A DNA stretch of 60,066 bases, from assembly GCF_030766825.1 (NCBI RefSeq), contig NZ_JASFDV010000037.1, positions 1 to 60,066 of the forward strand, written 5' to 3'. Position 1 is the stretch's first letter; every line of letters begins with the position of its first letter. The DNA is from Nocardiopsis sp. CC223A. GTDB lineage: Bacteria; Actinomycetota; Actinomycetes; Streptosporangiales; Streptosporangiaceae. Shown one piece after another: positions 45,543 through 54,330 of this stretch. Made by a program: the position numbers and the translations under genes. Under the pieces are notes generated by a model. That model did no database searches. It was not told where the DNA came from and saw only the letters and a list, made by a program, of their open reading frames with translations.

Positions 45543-46160
45543 TCAGCCCAGGACCAGCGGGGGCACAAGGTAGATGAGTTCGAAGGCCTCGTAGATCGCG
45601 CCGATGACGAACAGCGCCAGCGCGGGCAGGCTCAGCCACCCGACCTGCTTCAGCCCGCGGACGTACGCCTGGCGGCGGGTGTCGGCGCCGACCGTCGCGG
45701 GGCGCAGCCAGGCCCGACCCAGGAGGTAGACGGCGAGCATGACGAGGATGTAGGCCTGGAACTCGATGAGGATCGTCAACGAGTGCGGGATCAGGAGTTT
45801 CGCCGCGGTCGCGTCGACCGGGGCCAGGGTCACCCCGAAGGTGAACGCCTTGTACGAGAAGAGGATGATCCCGGCGAAGGGCACGGCCATCGAGGGGAGC
45901 AGGATGACCGGTACGGCGACCGTCAGCACGTTCACCGCGAAGATGGTCAGGCTGAACAGCCAGACGTTCCCGAGCAGCTCCACCACCAGGTCCGTCGTGC
46001 CGTCCTCGTCCATGGACGCGGTCTGCGCCGCGTTCAGGTCGGGGAAGGCGAACGCCGCGGCGACGCCGATGAGGAAGAGGCCGAACATGATGGCGTTCAT
46101 GACGAGGTAGGCGCGGAAGTCGGCGCGGATGATCCTGAAGGGCTCGCGAAGGCTGTGCAT
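45543..46160 (-). CDS. SpoIIM-like (stage II sporulation protein M) membrane protein
   Basis: The 205-residue protein has five to six predicted membrane helices, an ALREPFRIIRADFRAY-type N-terminus and the PHSLTILIEFQAYILVMLAVYLLGR region typical of SpoIIM/DUF95 proteins. In Bacillus SpoIIM belongs to the engulfment machinery, but actinomycete homologues have no settled role. It is divergent from the MerR gene. Confidence 0.8.
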   Translation of the reverse strand: MHSLREPFRIIRADFRAYLVMNAIMFGLFLIGVAAAFAFPDLNAAQTASMDEDGTTDLVVELLGNVWLFSLTIFAVNVLTVAVPVILLPSMAVPFAGIILFSYKAFTFGVTLAPVDATAAKLLIPHSLTILIEFQAYILVMLAVYLLGRAWLRPATVGADTRRQAYVRGLKQVGWLSLPALALFVIGAIYEAFELIYLVPPLVLG

Positions 46161-46204
46161 GTGTCTTCTTCTGTTGCGGGGTCCGAACGGTCACCACCAC
46201 TCCA

Positions 46205-46227
46205 GACCATGCCCTCGGGGCATGGTC
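46205..46227. promoter_or_regulatory. Perfect 10-bp hairpin in the spoIIM-like/merR divergent region
   Basis: GACCATGCCC-TCG-GGGCATGGTC is a perfect inverted repeat. It lies 45 bp upstream of the SpoIIM-like gene and about 83 bp before the MerR-type start. TTGACC follows at 46249-46254. It could be an operator for the MerR protein or a hairpin in a leader. Confidence 0.45.
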
Positions 46228-46310
46228 AAGCCCGGCGCGAGGAGACCCTTGACCCGGTGTACGGGGCAGGATGTGGGCTGGACACGGGAACGGAACCGCA
46301 GGAGGGGCGC

Positions 46311-47048
46311 ATGGCGTGGAGCACCCGGCAGGTCGCCGAGCTGGCCGGAACGACGTTGAAGGCCGTGCGGCACTACCACGAGATCGGGTTGCTGGACGTA
46401 CCGGAGCGGACGGCGAACGGGTACAAGCAGTACGGGGTCGCCCATCTGGTCCGGCTGGTGCAGATCCGGCGCCTGAGCGAGTTGGGGGTCCCGCTTTCGG
46501 AGATCGCGGCGATGGAGCGTGAGGACGGGGAGCCGGACGAGGCGATCCGGGTGCTCGATGCGGAGCTGGAGGCGAAGATCGACCGGCTGACCCGGGTACG
46601 GGAGGAGCTCGCCGACCTGCTGCGCCACCGCGTCCCGGCGCACACCCCGCCCGGATTCGCCTCGGTCTACGGTGACCTGTCCGAGCGGCAGCGGTCGCTG
46701 CTGGCGGTCTATTCGACCGTGTTCAGTGAGAGGTCCATCGAGGAGTTTCGCGAGCTCATCAGCGAGCCGGACGCGACGGAGCAGGAGTTCGAGGCGCTGC
46801 CGGCGGACGCCGACGGCGCCACGATCGCCGATCTGGCCGAGCGGCTGGTGCCGGTGGCCCTGCGTAGCGCCGGGACGACGGACCCGGTGTCGGACTCGCC
46901 GCAGGGCCCCCGGCGGGCGGCGCAGACCATGGGTGAGGCGGCGGCGGAGCTGTACAACCCGGCGCAGCTGCGCGTGCTGAAGCGCTTGATCGAGCTCATG
47001 GCCGAGGCGACCGGGGGCGGCGGATCCGGTGGTCCGCGGCGCGGCTGA
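46311..47048 (+). CDS. MerR-family transcriptional regulator
   Basis: The 245-residue protein has an N-terminal winged helix-turn-helix (STRQVAELAGTTLKAVRHYHEIGLL, residues 4-28) and a coiled-coil helix near residues 85-110. A long C-terminal region with no metal-binding cysteines is probably an effector domain. AGGAGG sits 7 bp before ATG 46311. The ligand is unknown. Its 3' end overlaps the convergent ATPase gene by 53 bp. Confidence 0.9.
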   Translation: MAWSTRQVAELAGTTLKAVRHYHEIGLLDVPERTANGYKQYGVAHLVRLVQIRRLSELGVPLSEIAAMEREDGEPDEAIRVLDAELEAKIDRLTRVREELADLLRHRVPAHTPPGFASVYGDLSERQRSLLAVYSTVFSERSIEEFRELISEPDATEQEFEALPADADGATIADLAERLVPVALRSAGTTDPVSDSPQGPRRAAQTMGEAAAELYNPAQLRVLKRLIELMAEATGGGGSGGPRRG

Positions 47049-47502
47049 AAACCGCGCGCACGGTGAGCGGTCCCCCGGCCTCGCCGGTCCAGTCCCAGTA
47101 GAGGGAGAGGGATTCGAGCAGCCGCAGCCCGTGTCCGCCGACGGCGGGGAGTTCGTCGGCCGGGGTGGGTGGAAGGGCGATGGGGACGCCGAAAGGTGCG
47201 GAGGTGTCGGGGCCGTTGTCGGTGACGTAGAGGATGTGCACGAATTCCTGGCGTTCGAGAACGATGCGGACGGTGCCGCCGGGCCTTCCGGAAAGGGTGT
47301 GGCGGAGGCAGTTCGTGTGGAGTTCGCTCAGCGCCGAGACCAATGCGGAGGTCACCGAGGGCCCGCTCTGGGAGGAGTGGGAGATCCAGCGGCGGGCGAT
47401 GGCGACGTGCCGGGGGTCGCTGCCGCACAGCAGGCCGGTCTTCGCGGGATCGGGGAAGGGAATGCGCCGGGGCGGGTTGGGGGCGGGCGTTGTAGCCTGC
47501 AT
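46996..47502 (-). CDS. GHKL ATP-binding protein, anti-sigma-factor-like
   Basis: The 168-residue HATPase_c protein has ALSELHTNCLRHT (the N-box region), VTDNGPDTSAPF and GGHGLRLLESLSLYWDW (the lid and G-box). This is the single-domain kinase type of actinomycete RsbW/SpoIIAB-like proteins, which regulate sigma factors or anti-anti-sigma partners. No such partner is adjacent. It precedes an XRE/DUF397 pair, a common genomic setting for these. Confidence 0.87.
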   Translation of the reverse strand: MQATTPAPNPPRRIPFPDPAKTGLLCGSDPRHVAIARRWISHSSQSGPSVTSALVSALSELHTNCLRHTLSGRPGGTVRIVLERQEFVHILYVTDNGPDTSAPFGVPIALPPTPADELPAVGGHGLRLLESLSLYWDWTGEAGGPLTVRAVFSRAADHRIRRPRSPRP

Positions 47503-47748
47503 GTGCCTCTCCTCGTGTGCCGGTGTCGAACCGATGGCTCGGGGTCGGAGGCCGCGCCCCGGGGCTGTCCATAACAGCCGCCGGGGCAACCTGGTGGCCA
47601 GGTTCGCCCGCATTTCCGCAGGCAGCAAGCCTTCCGCAGAAAAGCCTGCCCTTTCTCGCCACACCGTTCTACAATCATTCCGCAATGCGGTCTTATTCCT
47701 ATGCCTTGCGGTACACGGCGGTTCGTTGGCGATAAAGGCGGTAAAACG

Positions 47749-48558
47749 GTGGTGGCGAGCAATTCATCAAGGAAGAAATTTGGGTTTCTGTTGCGCAACC
47801 ACCGGCTGAGGGCAGGGATGACTCAGCAGGAGATGGCACAGTCCTCCTTTCTCTCGCAGAGCACGGTCAGCTCGCTGGAGGCAGGAGACAAAGGCACAAA
47901 AAGGGAGCATGTGGAACGACTGGACACGGCCCTCACCGCCAACGGCGCTCTCCTGAACGCATGGGACGCCTACTTCTCGCCGAACGGGATGATCGACTAC
48001 TTCCGGGAAGTGGCCGAGGCGGAGCAGACGGCGACAGAGATCCGCGAATACGGTTTCGGAGTCGTTCCAGGACTGGCCCAGACGGAGGGCTACGCCCGGG
48101 TGATCAGCCAGATGGGATCACCGCACGCGCCGCCGGAGAAGATCGAGGCCATGGTCCGGGCTCGCCTGCACCGGCAGTCGATCCTGGACCGGGAGCACCC
48201 GCCGATGTGCGCAATCATCCTGGATGAGAGCACGGTGATGCGCGCATTCAGCGACCCGGGCATCATGTACGCGCAGATCAACCGGTTGTTGGAGCTCTCC
48301 TACCGGCCGCGGGTCACCATCCAGCTGGTGCCGATGCTGACCGAGCAGCATCCCGGCCTCGACGGCTCCTTTAAACTGCTCGCAGTCCCCGACAGCGGCG
48401 ATTTCGCGTACATCGAGGGGCGTGGAGCAGGTCTGACCATCAGGGAGCCCGGGATCGTCCAGGGCTACGAGCGAGTCTTCGGCGAGCTGCGGAGCGCCGC
48501 CCTCCCCGCTTCCGCCTCCCGGGCCCGGTTGGAAGAGATTCGAGGAGAAGCTCCATGA
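47749..48558 (+). CDS. XRE-family regulator with DUF5753 domain
   Basis: The 269-residue protein has an N-terminal helix-turn-helix (LLRNHRLRAGMTQQEMAQSS region) and a C-terminal DUF5753 effector domain (YFREVAEAEQTATEIREYGF onward). GTG 47749 is used; 47752 is also GTG. It is coupled by a 4-bp overlap to the DUF397 gene, the usual two-gene unit in actinomycetes, where the pair is thought to regulate development or antibiotic production in a manner recalling toxin-antitoxin pairs. The trigger is unknown. Confidence 0.93.
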   Translation: MVASNSSRKKFGFLLRNHRLRAGMTQQEMAQSSFLSQSTVSSLEAGDKGTKREHVERLDTALTANGALLNAWDAYFSPNGMIDYFREVAEAEQTATEIREYGFGVVPGLAQTEGYARVISQMGSPHAPPEKIEAMVRARLHRQSILDREHPPMCAIILDESTVMRAFSDPGIMYAQINRLLELSYRPRVTIQLVPMLTEQHPGLDGSFKLLAVPDSGDFAYIEGRGAGLTIREPGIVQGYERVFGELRSAALPASASRARLEEIRGEAP

Positions 48559-48743
48559 TCAGCGAGCAATGGTCCAAGTCCGGCTACAGCAACGGCGAGG
48601 GCGGGAACTGCGTCGAGGCGCGGGGCATGGTGACCTACTCTCGTGTCGGCATCCGCGACACCCAGAACCGACACCTGGGGCACCTCGAAATCCCCGCCGC
48701 CGAGTGGGCCGCCCTTCTCCGCAGCGCCACCGTGCGCGGCTGA
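48555..48743 (+). CDS. DUF397 protein
   Basis: The 62-residue protein has the family pattern WSKSGYSNGEGGNCVEA at the N-terminus and a terminal AAEWAALLRSATVRG helix. It overlaps the XRE gene by ATGA, so it is translated in step with it. Related pairs include BldB-type and WhiJ-associated proteins. Confidence 0.93.
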   Translation: MISEQWSKSGYSNGEGGNCVEARGMVTYSRVGIRDTQNRHLGHLEIPAAEWAALLRSATVRG

Positions 48744-48765
48744 CGACACCGCCGCCAGTGCTTTG

Positions 48766-48931
48766 ACCGGGATCGAGCACGCCCTGAGCCTTTTCCCGAA
48801 AGGGGTGTTCGCGTTCGACGAGTTCGGACCGCTCGGCAGCCGACATCCTCGCCGCCCAGCGCCGCGAGCGCGCCCGCGTCCGCAGCGAGAAGAGGCTGCG
48901 CTGGGGCGGACGACCCGCGAAAATCACGTGA
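48766..48931 (+). pseudogene. IS630-family transposase remnant
   Basis: Two short pieces in different frames remain. One frame (about 48766-48835) reads LSLFPKGVFAFDEFGPLG, which resembles the DEFGPLNL-type catalytic segment of IS630 transposases. The next frame (48836-48931) reads ILAAQRRERARVRSEKRLRWGGRP, which resembles the C-terminus of the same family, and ends in TGA. The middle of the gene is lost, and no terminal repeats were seen. It lies between the DUF397 gene and a small hypothetical gene. Confidence 0.65.
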
Positions 48932-48962
48932 GTGCACCGACCACACCAGCGACACTGGCACC

Positions 48963-49283
48963 ATGACCGTTGATCGTGAGGCGCTTCAGGCCGGCTGGAA
49001 CCGGACCCGAAGCCACCTCGATACCGCTCGGGCCCACCTGGCGGGCCTGCCCGACATCGATCTCTCAGCGACGCTTGAGTTCCTGGAGCACAACGAACTG
49101 GGTCTCGCCTTCAACTGCATCGTTGATCTCGGCAACGACCTCGACCTGCCGCTCGCCTTCTGGCAGCACCTGGACCGAGCGGCCCGTGAGATGCGGCTCT
49201 ACAGCGAGGCGCTGCACAAGCCCTACCTCACGTCCGCCGACCTTTGCCGCCGCCATCTCGCAGCCGCCTCCGAGCAGGTCTGA
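48963..49283 (+). CDS. Hypothetical helical protein, 106 residues
   Basis: I do not firmly recognise the family. The acidic helical pattern LEFLEHNELGLAFNCIVDLG followed by FWQHLDRAAREMRL recalls small MafI-type immunity proteins, but the likeness is weak. The gene follows the IS630 remnant. Its neighbour downstream is convergent. Confidence 0.6.
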   Translation: MTVDREALQAGWNRTRSHLDTARAHLAGLPDIDLSATLEFLEHNELGLAFNCIVDLGNDLDLPLAFWQHLDRAAREMRLYSEALHKPYLTSADLCRRHLAAASEQV

Positions 49284-49314
49284 CCGAACCCGGCGAACCT
49301 ATGCGGTCACAGCA

Positions 49315-50166
49315 CTAGAGAGCCCGGTCGGCCAGGCGGACGAAAGCTTCGATCACCTCGGGGCCGTGCACGAGTTCGGCGTCGTTGTGGTCTGCTCCGG
49401 GCAGGACCACCTCCTCCACCAGGTTCGGGCTGGCGGCGGCGACCTCTCGACTCTGTTCCGGCGGCACGACGCGGTCGGCGTCCCCGAGCACCACGGTGGT
49501 GGGGACGTCGACCCCCGCCACCTGCTCGGCCACCGGGTAGCGGTCCCACAGCAGCAGCCGCACCGGCAGGAACGGGTAGTGCCGCTCCCCCAGGTCTGCC
49601 AGTGAGCTGAACGGCGAGCGCAGGAACAGCGCCGCGGGCGGCCGCTCCACCGCCAGCCCCGTCGCGACGGCGGCGCCCAGGCTTTCTCCGAAGTAGATCG
49701 TGCGGTCGGCCGCGAACCCCCGTTCGGCCAGGTGGTCGGCGGCGGCGCGGGCGTCGGCGGCCAGTCCGGGTTCGGAGGGCGAACCCTCGTTGCCGCCGTA
49801 GCCCCGGTAGTCGAACAGCAGCACCGCGAATCCTTCGGCGGCCAGCGCGCGGGCCAGCGGAACCCGGCTCTCCCGGTTCCCCGCGTTGCCGTTGGCGACC
49901 AGCACGGCGGCCTCGCGGCCCCGTCCCGGAGGCGGCACGAACCAGCCGCCCAGTACGAGCCCGTCCTCGGCGGTCAGGTGCACGTCCTGCGCACCCGGGA
50001 TGACCTCGGCGGCGGGCGGTGGGACCACGGCGGAGGGCAGGTAGATGACCGAGCGCTGCCCCGCCCAGAGGAATCCCGTCAACAGCAGGAGCGGGGCGAC
50101 GACCACCAGTACCGCGACCACGGCGCGCCCCCTCTTCCCGTTCGTCACGGTCCCTGGGTACCACAC
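49315..50166 (-). CDS. Alpha/beta hydrolase, membrane anchored
   Basis: The 283-residue protein has an N-terminal hydrophobic segment (AVVAVLVVVAPLLLLTGFLW) that suggests a signal anchor. A serine hydrolase domain follows with the nucleophile elbow YFGESLGAA, an FDYRGYGGNEGSPSEP loop and a late GADHNDAEL histidine region. It resembles BAAT/DUF-type peptidase-like hydrolases (YtmA/BEM46 group). The start is a GTG; an alternative GTG at 50148 loses six residues. The substrate is unknown. Confidence 0.83.
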   Translation of the reverse strand: MWYPGTVTNGKRGRAVVAVLVVVAPLLLLTGFLWAGQRSVIYLPSAVVPPPAAEVIPGAQDVHLTAEDGLVLGGWFVPPPGRGREAAVLVANGNAGNRESRVPLARALAAEGFAVLLFDYRGYGGNEGSPSEPGLAADARAAADHLAERGFAADRTIYFGESLGAAVATGLAVERPPAALFLRSPFSSLADLGERHYPFLPVRLLLWDRYPVAEQVAGVDVPTTVVLGDADRVVPPEQSREVAAASPNLVEEVVLPGADHNDAELVHGPEVIEAFVRLADRAL

Positions 50167-50178
50167 GCGCCCCCGCTC

Positions 50179-51141
50179 TCAGGTGAGGCGGAACGCGGAC
50201 CGGTAGGCCGAGGGGCTGAGGCCGGTGTGCGCGCGGACCGCCTCGCGGAGGTTGGCCGGGGTGCCCAGGCCGCTGGACCGGGCCACCGCGGACAGGTCCA
50301 GCTCCGTACCCTCCAGCAGTCGCCGGGCGGCGAGCACGCGTTCGGCGCGCAGCCACGCCAGCGGGGTGGTGCCCAGCTCTGCGCGGAAGCGCCGGTGCAG
50401 GGTCGCCTGGCTCACCGCGGCGCGGGCCGCCAGGTCGGCGACGGTGAGCGGTCCGGCCAGGCGTTCGCGCGCCCAGTCCAGGACCGGCGCCAGTGACACG
50501 TCGGCGGTCTCCGGGACCGGGGCGGGCACGAACTGGCGCTGCCCGCCCTCCCGATGCGCGGTGAACACCAGCCGTCTGCTCACGGAGGCGGCCGCCTCCG
50601 CGCCGTGGTCGCGCCGGATCAGGTGCAGCCCCAGGTCCAGGGCGGCGGCGCTGCCCGCCGCGGTGAGCACGTCGCCGTCGTCCACGAAGAGCACGTCGTG
50701 CTCCAGCCGCACCTTCGGGTACAGCCGGGCGAACAGTTCCTCGTGCCGCCAGTGGGTGGCCGCCCGGCGCCCGTCCAGCACTCCGGCGGCCGCCAGGGTG
50801 AAGCTGCCCGTGCAGAAGCTCACCAGGCGCGCCCCGCGCGCGTGCGCCCCGCGCACGGCGGCGAGCACCTCGGGGCGCGGCGGCGTCCACGGGTCGGGGC
50901 GGTTGGGCACGATCACCGTGTCCGCCCCGGCCGCCGCATCCAGGCCCGCCAGGTCGGACAGGGTGAACAGGCCCAGGTGCACCGGAACCGAGGGGGTGGC
51001 CGAGCAGACGGTGAGCGTGTACCAGGTCCGGTCGATCTCCGGGCGGCGCAACCCGAACAGCTCGGTGGCCACCCCCATCTCGAACGGGTTGGACCCGGCG
51101 TCCACGATCAGCGCCACCCGGTGCGAGGAATCTTGCGACAT
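50179..51141 (-). CDS. GlxA-family AraC regulator with DJ-1/PfpI-like domain
   Basis: The 320-residue protein has an N-terminal class I amidotransferase-like domain (about residues 8-180; VSFCTGSFTLAAAGVLDGR holds the cysteine elbow). A C-terminal AraC double helix-turn-helix spans about residues 210-320, with the LADLAARAAVSQATLHRRF and second-helix blocks. It is 12 bp ahead of the hydrolase gene on the same strand and divergent from the cupin gene. Its effector is unknown. Confidence 0.9.
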   Translation of the reverse strand: MSQDSSHRVALIVDAGSNPFEMGVATELFGLRRPEIDRTWYTLTVCSATPSVPVHLGLFTLSDLAGLDAAAGADTVIVPNRPDPWTPPRPEVLAAVRGAHARGARLVSFCTGSFTLAAAGVLDGRRAATHWRHEELFARLYPKVRLEHDVLFVDDGDVLTAAGSAAALDLGLHLIRRDHGAEAAASVSRRLVFTAHREGGQRQFVPAPVPETADVSLAPVLDWARERLAGPLTVADLAARAAVSQATLHRRFRAELGTTPLAWLRAERVLAARRLLEGTELDLSAVARSSGLGTPANLREAVRAHTGLSPSAYRSAFRLT

Positions 51142-51193
51142 GTGCGATTCCTAGCACTTCCTCGGTCGGGGAGCCACCGGAAGGATGGTGTCC

Positions 51194-51589
51194 ATGAGCG
51201 ACGAACCCATCGACCTGGCGACCGCGCTGGCCTCCTTCGACCAGTTGTGGAGCCCGCGCGTCCTCACCCGGGTCAACGACTACGACGTCCGGGTGGCCAA
51301 GGTGCGCGGCGAGTACATCTGGCACGCCCACGAGGACACCGACGAGTTCTTCCTGCTGATCGACGGCGACCTGCGCATCCGGCTGCGCGAGGGCGCGGTG
51401 GAGCGCGTGGTCACCCTGCGCCCCGGCTCGGTGTTCGTGGTGCCGCGCGGGGTCGAGCACCGTCCCGAGTCGGACGGCGGTGCCTCCATCCTGCTGTTCG
51501 AGCCCACCGGGACGCTGACGGTCGGAGACCACCGGGGCGAGGTCCCCGACCACATCGACGCCACCACCGGCCACCCCCTGGAGGTCTGA
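51194..51589 (+). CDS. Cupin-domain protein
   Basis: The 131-residue single cupin has the metal-site pattern WHAHEDTDEFFLLIDGDL (two histidines and a glutamate) and a second motif PRGVEHRPES with the third histidine. ATG 51194 is used; an ATG three codons upstream is also open. It is divergent from the GlxA regulator and could be its target. The reaction is unknown. Confidence 0.88.
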   Translation: MSDEPIDLATALASFDQLWSPRVLTRVNDYDVRVAKVRGEYIWHAHEDTDEFFLLIDGDLRIRLREGAVERVVTLRPGSVFVVPRGVEHRPESDGGASILLFEPTGTLTVGDHRGEVPDHIDATTGHPLEV

Positions 51590-51607
51590 CCCGCGGGCCG
51601 CCCCGGG

Positions 51608-52567
51608 TCAGGGGGCGGACGTGAGCTCGGGCAGCAGGTTCTTCTCCGCGTAGGCGAAGAAGTCGTCCACGTCGGCGCCCGCGTTCATCAGGACCAGGTG
51701 GTCGAACCCGGCCCCGGCGAAGGTCCGGACCTGCTCCAGGTGCTCCTGAGGGTCCGGGCCCGCCGACGCCATCTGTCGCATGTCCTCGGGGCGGCTGAGC
51801 GAGGTGGCCGCCTCGAAGTTGACCGGGTTGGGCAGCTCCGACATCACCTTCCAGCCGCCGAGTCCGAACCGGAACCCCTCCCAGGCCCGCTGGAGGGCGG
51901 TGTCCGCATCATCGGCGACGGCGAGCGGTACCTCCACGTACCGGGGCCCGTCACCGCCGGCGGCCCGGTAGGCCTCCACCAGTTCCGGTTTCGGTTCGGT
52001 GGCGAACAGCCCGTCGCCGAGTTCCGCCGCCAGGGCCGCGGCCTGTTCGCCGCCTGCGGCGACGATGATCTCGGGCGGGGTGTCGGGCAGGTCGAACACC
52101 CGGGCATCGTCCAGGGTCAGGTATTCCCCCTCGAAGGAGTGGTACCCGCCGGTCCACAGCACGCGGATGATCCGGAGCGACTCCCGCAGCATCGCGTGCC
52201 GCACGGTGACCGACGGCCAGGCGTCGCCCACCACGTGCTCGTTGAGCCGCTCCCCCGAGCCCACGCCCAGGAAGTGCCGGCCGTCCGAGAGCACCGCCGT
52301 GGTGGCCGACATCTGGGCGACGATCGCCGGGTGGTACCGCATCGACGGGCAGGTCACGCCGGGGCCGATGCGGATGCGCTCGGTTGCCTGCGCGATGGCC
52401 GCCAGCACCGACCAGGCGAACGGCGAGTGCCCGTGCTCGAACAGCCAGGGGTGGTAGTGGTCGCTGATCTCCACGAAGTCGAACCCGATCTCCTCGGCGC
52501 GTACCGCCTGGCGCACCAACTCGGGGGCGCTGTACCGCTCGGCCATCAGCTTGAACCCGATCTCCAC
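51608..52567 (-). CDS. F420-dependent LLM-class oxidoreductase
   Basis: The 319-residue TIM-barrel enzyme resembles the F420-dependent glucose-6-phosphate dehydrogenase/luciferase-like group: AEEIGFDFVEISDHYHPW near the N-terminus, RIRIGPGVTCPSMRYHPA and FLGVGSGERLNEHVVG. It should use coenzyme F420 as hydride carrier. The start is GTG 52567 (VEIGFKLMAERY), the normal family start. The substrate is not predictable. Confidence 0.9.
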   Translation of the reverse strand: MEIGFKLMAERYSAPELVRQAVRAEEIGFDFVEISDHYHPWLFEHGHSPFAWSVLAAIAQATERIRIGPGVTCPSMRYHPAIVAQMSATTAVLSDGRHFLGVGSGERLNEHVVGDAWPSVTVRHAMLRESLRIIRVLWTGGYHSFEGEYLTLDDARVFDLPDTPPEIIVAAGGEQAAALAAELGDGLFATEPKPELVEAYRAAGGDGPRYVEVPLAVADDADTALQRAWEGFRFGLGGWKVMSELPNPVNFEAATSLSRPEDMRQMASAGPDPQEHLEQVRTFAGAGFDHLVLMNAGADVDDFFAYAEKNLLPELTSAP

Positions 52568-52717
52568 GGTCGTTCCCCTCTCGTCGGATACCGCAGGGGT
52601 GCCACTGCCCGGCACGGGCCGGACGGACACCCCGGGACCCCGGGCTTTGGGGAGTCTTGGTGCACCGTTTCTCCGGTGGGTCCGTAGGGTGGGCTGCGCC
52701 GATCCGAGAGGAGACCC

Positions 52718-53374
52718 ATGTCCGTCCGCGACCTGCTGCGCGGCCTGCCGGTGTTCGCCGGGGACCTGCCCGCGTTCGACCCGTCCACCGCCCCCGACGA
52801 CCCGATCGCGCTGTTCACGGCGTGGTTCGAGGCGGCGGTGGCCGCCGGGGTGTCCGAGCCGCACGCCATGGCGGTGGCCACCGCCGATGAGGCCGGGGCA
52901 CCGTCGGCGCGGGTGGTGATCCTCAAGGATCTGACCCCCGAAGGATGGTGGTTCGCCACCACCACGACCTCGCGCAAGGGCCGGGAGCTGGCCGCGGACC
53001 CGCAGGCGGCGCTGCTGTTCCACTGGCGCGAGCAGGGCCGCCAGGTGCGGGTCAGGGGCCTGACGGAACTCGCCTCCCCCGAGCGGTGCGCCGCCGACTT
53101 CCTGAACCGGCCGCCGGAGTCGCGGGCCGCCGGGCTGCACGGACGCCAGAGCGACCCGCTGGTCGCCCTCACGGAGATGGACCGGGTCTTCGACGAGAGC
53201 CGGGCCCGGGTGGAGGCCGACCCGTCCCTGGTGCCCGACGACTGGGGGCTGTACGTGGTCCGGCCGGTGGAGGTGGAGTTCTGGCAGGGCTCCCCCGACC
53301 GCCGCCACGTACGCCTGCGCTACCTGCGACAGAAGCCCGGCGGCCCCTGGCGGCGCGGCCTGCTCTGGCCCTAG
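52718..53374 (+). CDS. Pyridoxamine 5'-phosphate oxidase-family flavoprotein
   Basis: The 218-residue protein has the FMN split-barrel of PdxH: PSARVVILKDL, SRKGRELAADPQAALLFHW and the C-terminal DWGLYVVRPVEVEFWQGSPDR region with RLRYLR. Its length matches PdxH (about 215), but the terminal arginine motif is modified to RRGLLWP, as in some PdxH and PhzG-like homologues. Vitamin B6 salvage is the default reading. Confidence 0.85.
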   Translation: MSVRDLLRGLPVFAGDLPAFDPSTAPDDPIALFTAWFEAAVAAGVSEPHAMAVATADEAGAPSARVVILKDLTPEGWWFATTTTSRKGRELAADPQAALLFHWREQGRQVRVRGLTELASPERCAADFLNRPPESRAAGLHGRQSDPLVALTEMDRVFDESRARVEADPSLVPDDWGLYVVRPVEVEFWQGSPDRRHVRLRYLRQKPGGPWRRGLLWP

Positions 53375-53425
53375 CCGGGTGAGAACCCGGTGCGGCCGGG
53401 GGTCACGGAGCCTAGGATCGCGGCC

Positions 53426-54316
53426 ATGACGAACTCGGAACACCTTCCGCTGCGCGGCAGGACCGCCCTGGTCACGGGGGTCTCCCGGCGCAGGGGCATC
53501 GGGTACGCGATCGCCGTGCGCCTGGCCGAACTCGGGGCCGACCTGTTCATCCACCACCACCGGGCGCACGACACCGGGCAGCCGTGGAGCGCCGACGACC
53601 TGGAGGGGGTGCGCGAGGGCGTCCGGGCCGCCCTGCGCCCCGGTGCCGCCTTCGGCGACCTGGGCCTGGACCTGGCCGATCCGAAGGCCCCCGAGCGCCT
53701 TGTCGCGGCCGCCCGGGAGCTGACCGGGTCCCTGCACGTGCTGGTGTGCAACCACGCCCGCTCGGGCGGGGACGGCTCACTGCTGGATATGACCGCCGAG
53801 AAACTGGACGGCCACTGGTCGGTCAACACCCGCTCCACCCTGCTGCTGACCTCGCATTTCGCCAGGGCCTTCGCGGGTACGGAGGAGGCCCCGGCCGCCC
53901 GTCCCGGGGACCGGCGGGGGTTCTCCGGCCCGCTGGACGAGCACGCCACGGGCCGGGTGTTCTGGACGACCTCCGGGCAGATCCACGGCCCCATGCCCGG
54001 CGAGGTGGCCTACGCCGCGAGCAAGGCGGCGCTGGCCGGGCTGACCGCGACGGCCGCCGCCGAGCTGCTGCCGCTGGGCGTCGTCCTCAACACGGTCGAC
54101 CCGGGACCGGTGAACACCGGCTACCTGGACCCCGAGTCCACCGACCGCGATCCGGGGATCATCGAGCGGGTCCTGGCCGCCACCCCGTTCGGGCGGCTGG
54201 GGCACCCCACCGACCCGGCCCGGCTGGTGGGCTGGCTGGCCTCCGACGGGGGCCGCTGGGTCGTCGGCCAGATCATCACCACGGACGGCGGCTTCTCGCT
54301 GGGCACGGACCGCTGA
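53426..54316 (+). CDS. SDR-family oxidoreductase
   Basis: The 296-residue short-chain dehydrogenase has TGVSRRRGIGYAIA, CNHARSGGD as a variant NAG motif, and YAASK. The layout follows 3-oxoacyl-ACP reductase-like proteins, with an insertion near residues 150-170. The substrate is unknown. It follows the PNPOx-family gene by 51 bp. Confidence 0.85.
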   Translation: MTNSEHLPLRGRTALVTGVSRRRGIGYAIAVRLAELGADLFIHHHRAHDTGQPWSADDLEGVREGVRAALRPGAAFGDLGLDLADPKAPERLVAAARELTGSLHVLVCNHARSGGDGSLLDMTAEKLDGHWSVNTRSTLLLTSHFARAFAGTEEAPAARPGDRRGFSGPLDEHATGRVFWTTSGQIHGPMPGEVAYAASKAALAGLTATAAAELLPLGVVLNTVDPGPVNTGYLDPESTDRDPGIIERVLAATPFGRLGHPTDPARLVGWLASDGGRWVVGQIITTDGGFSLGTDR

Positions 54317-54330
54317 GCCGCGGGGCGGCC

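Noticed and set aside
52718..53374. PhzG-type oxidase belonging to the cluster
   Set aside because: It resembles ordinary PdxH-family proteins and lies over 12 kb beyond the cluster boundary among unrelated genes.
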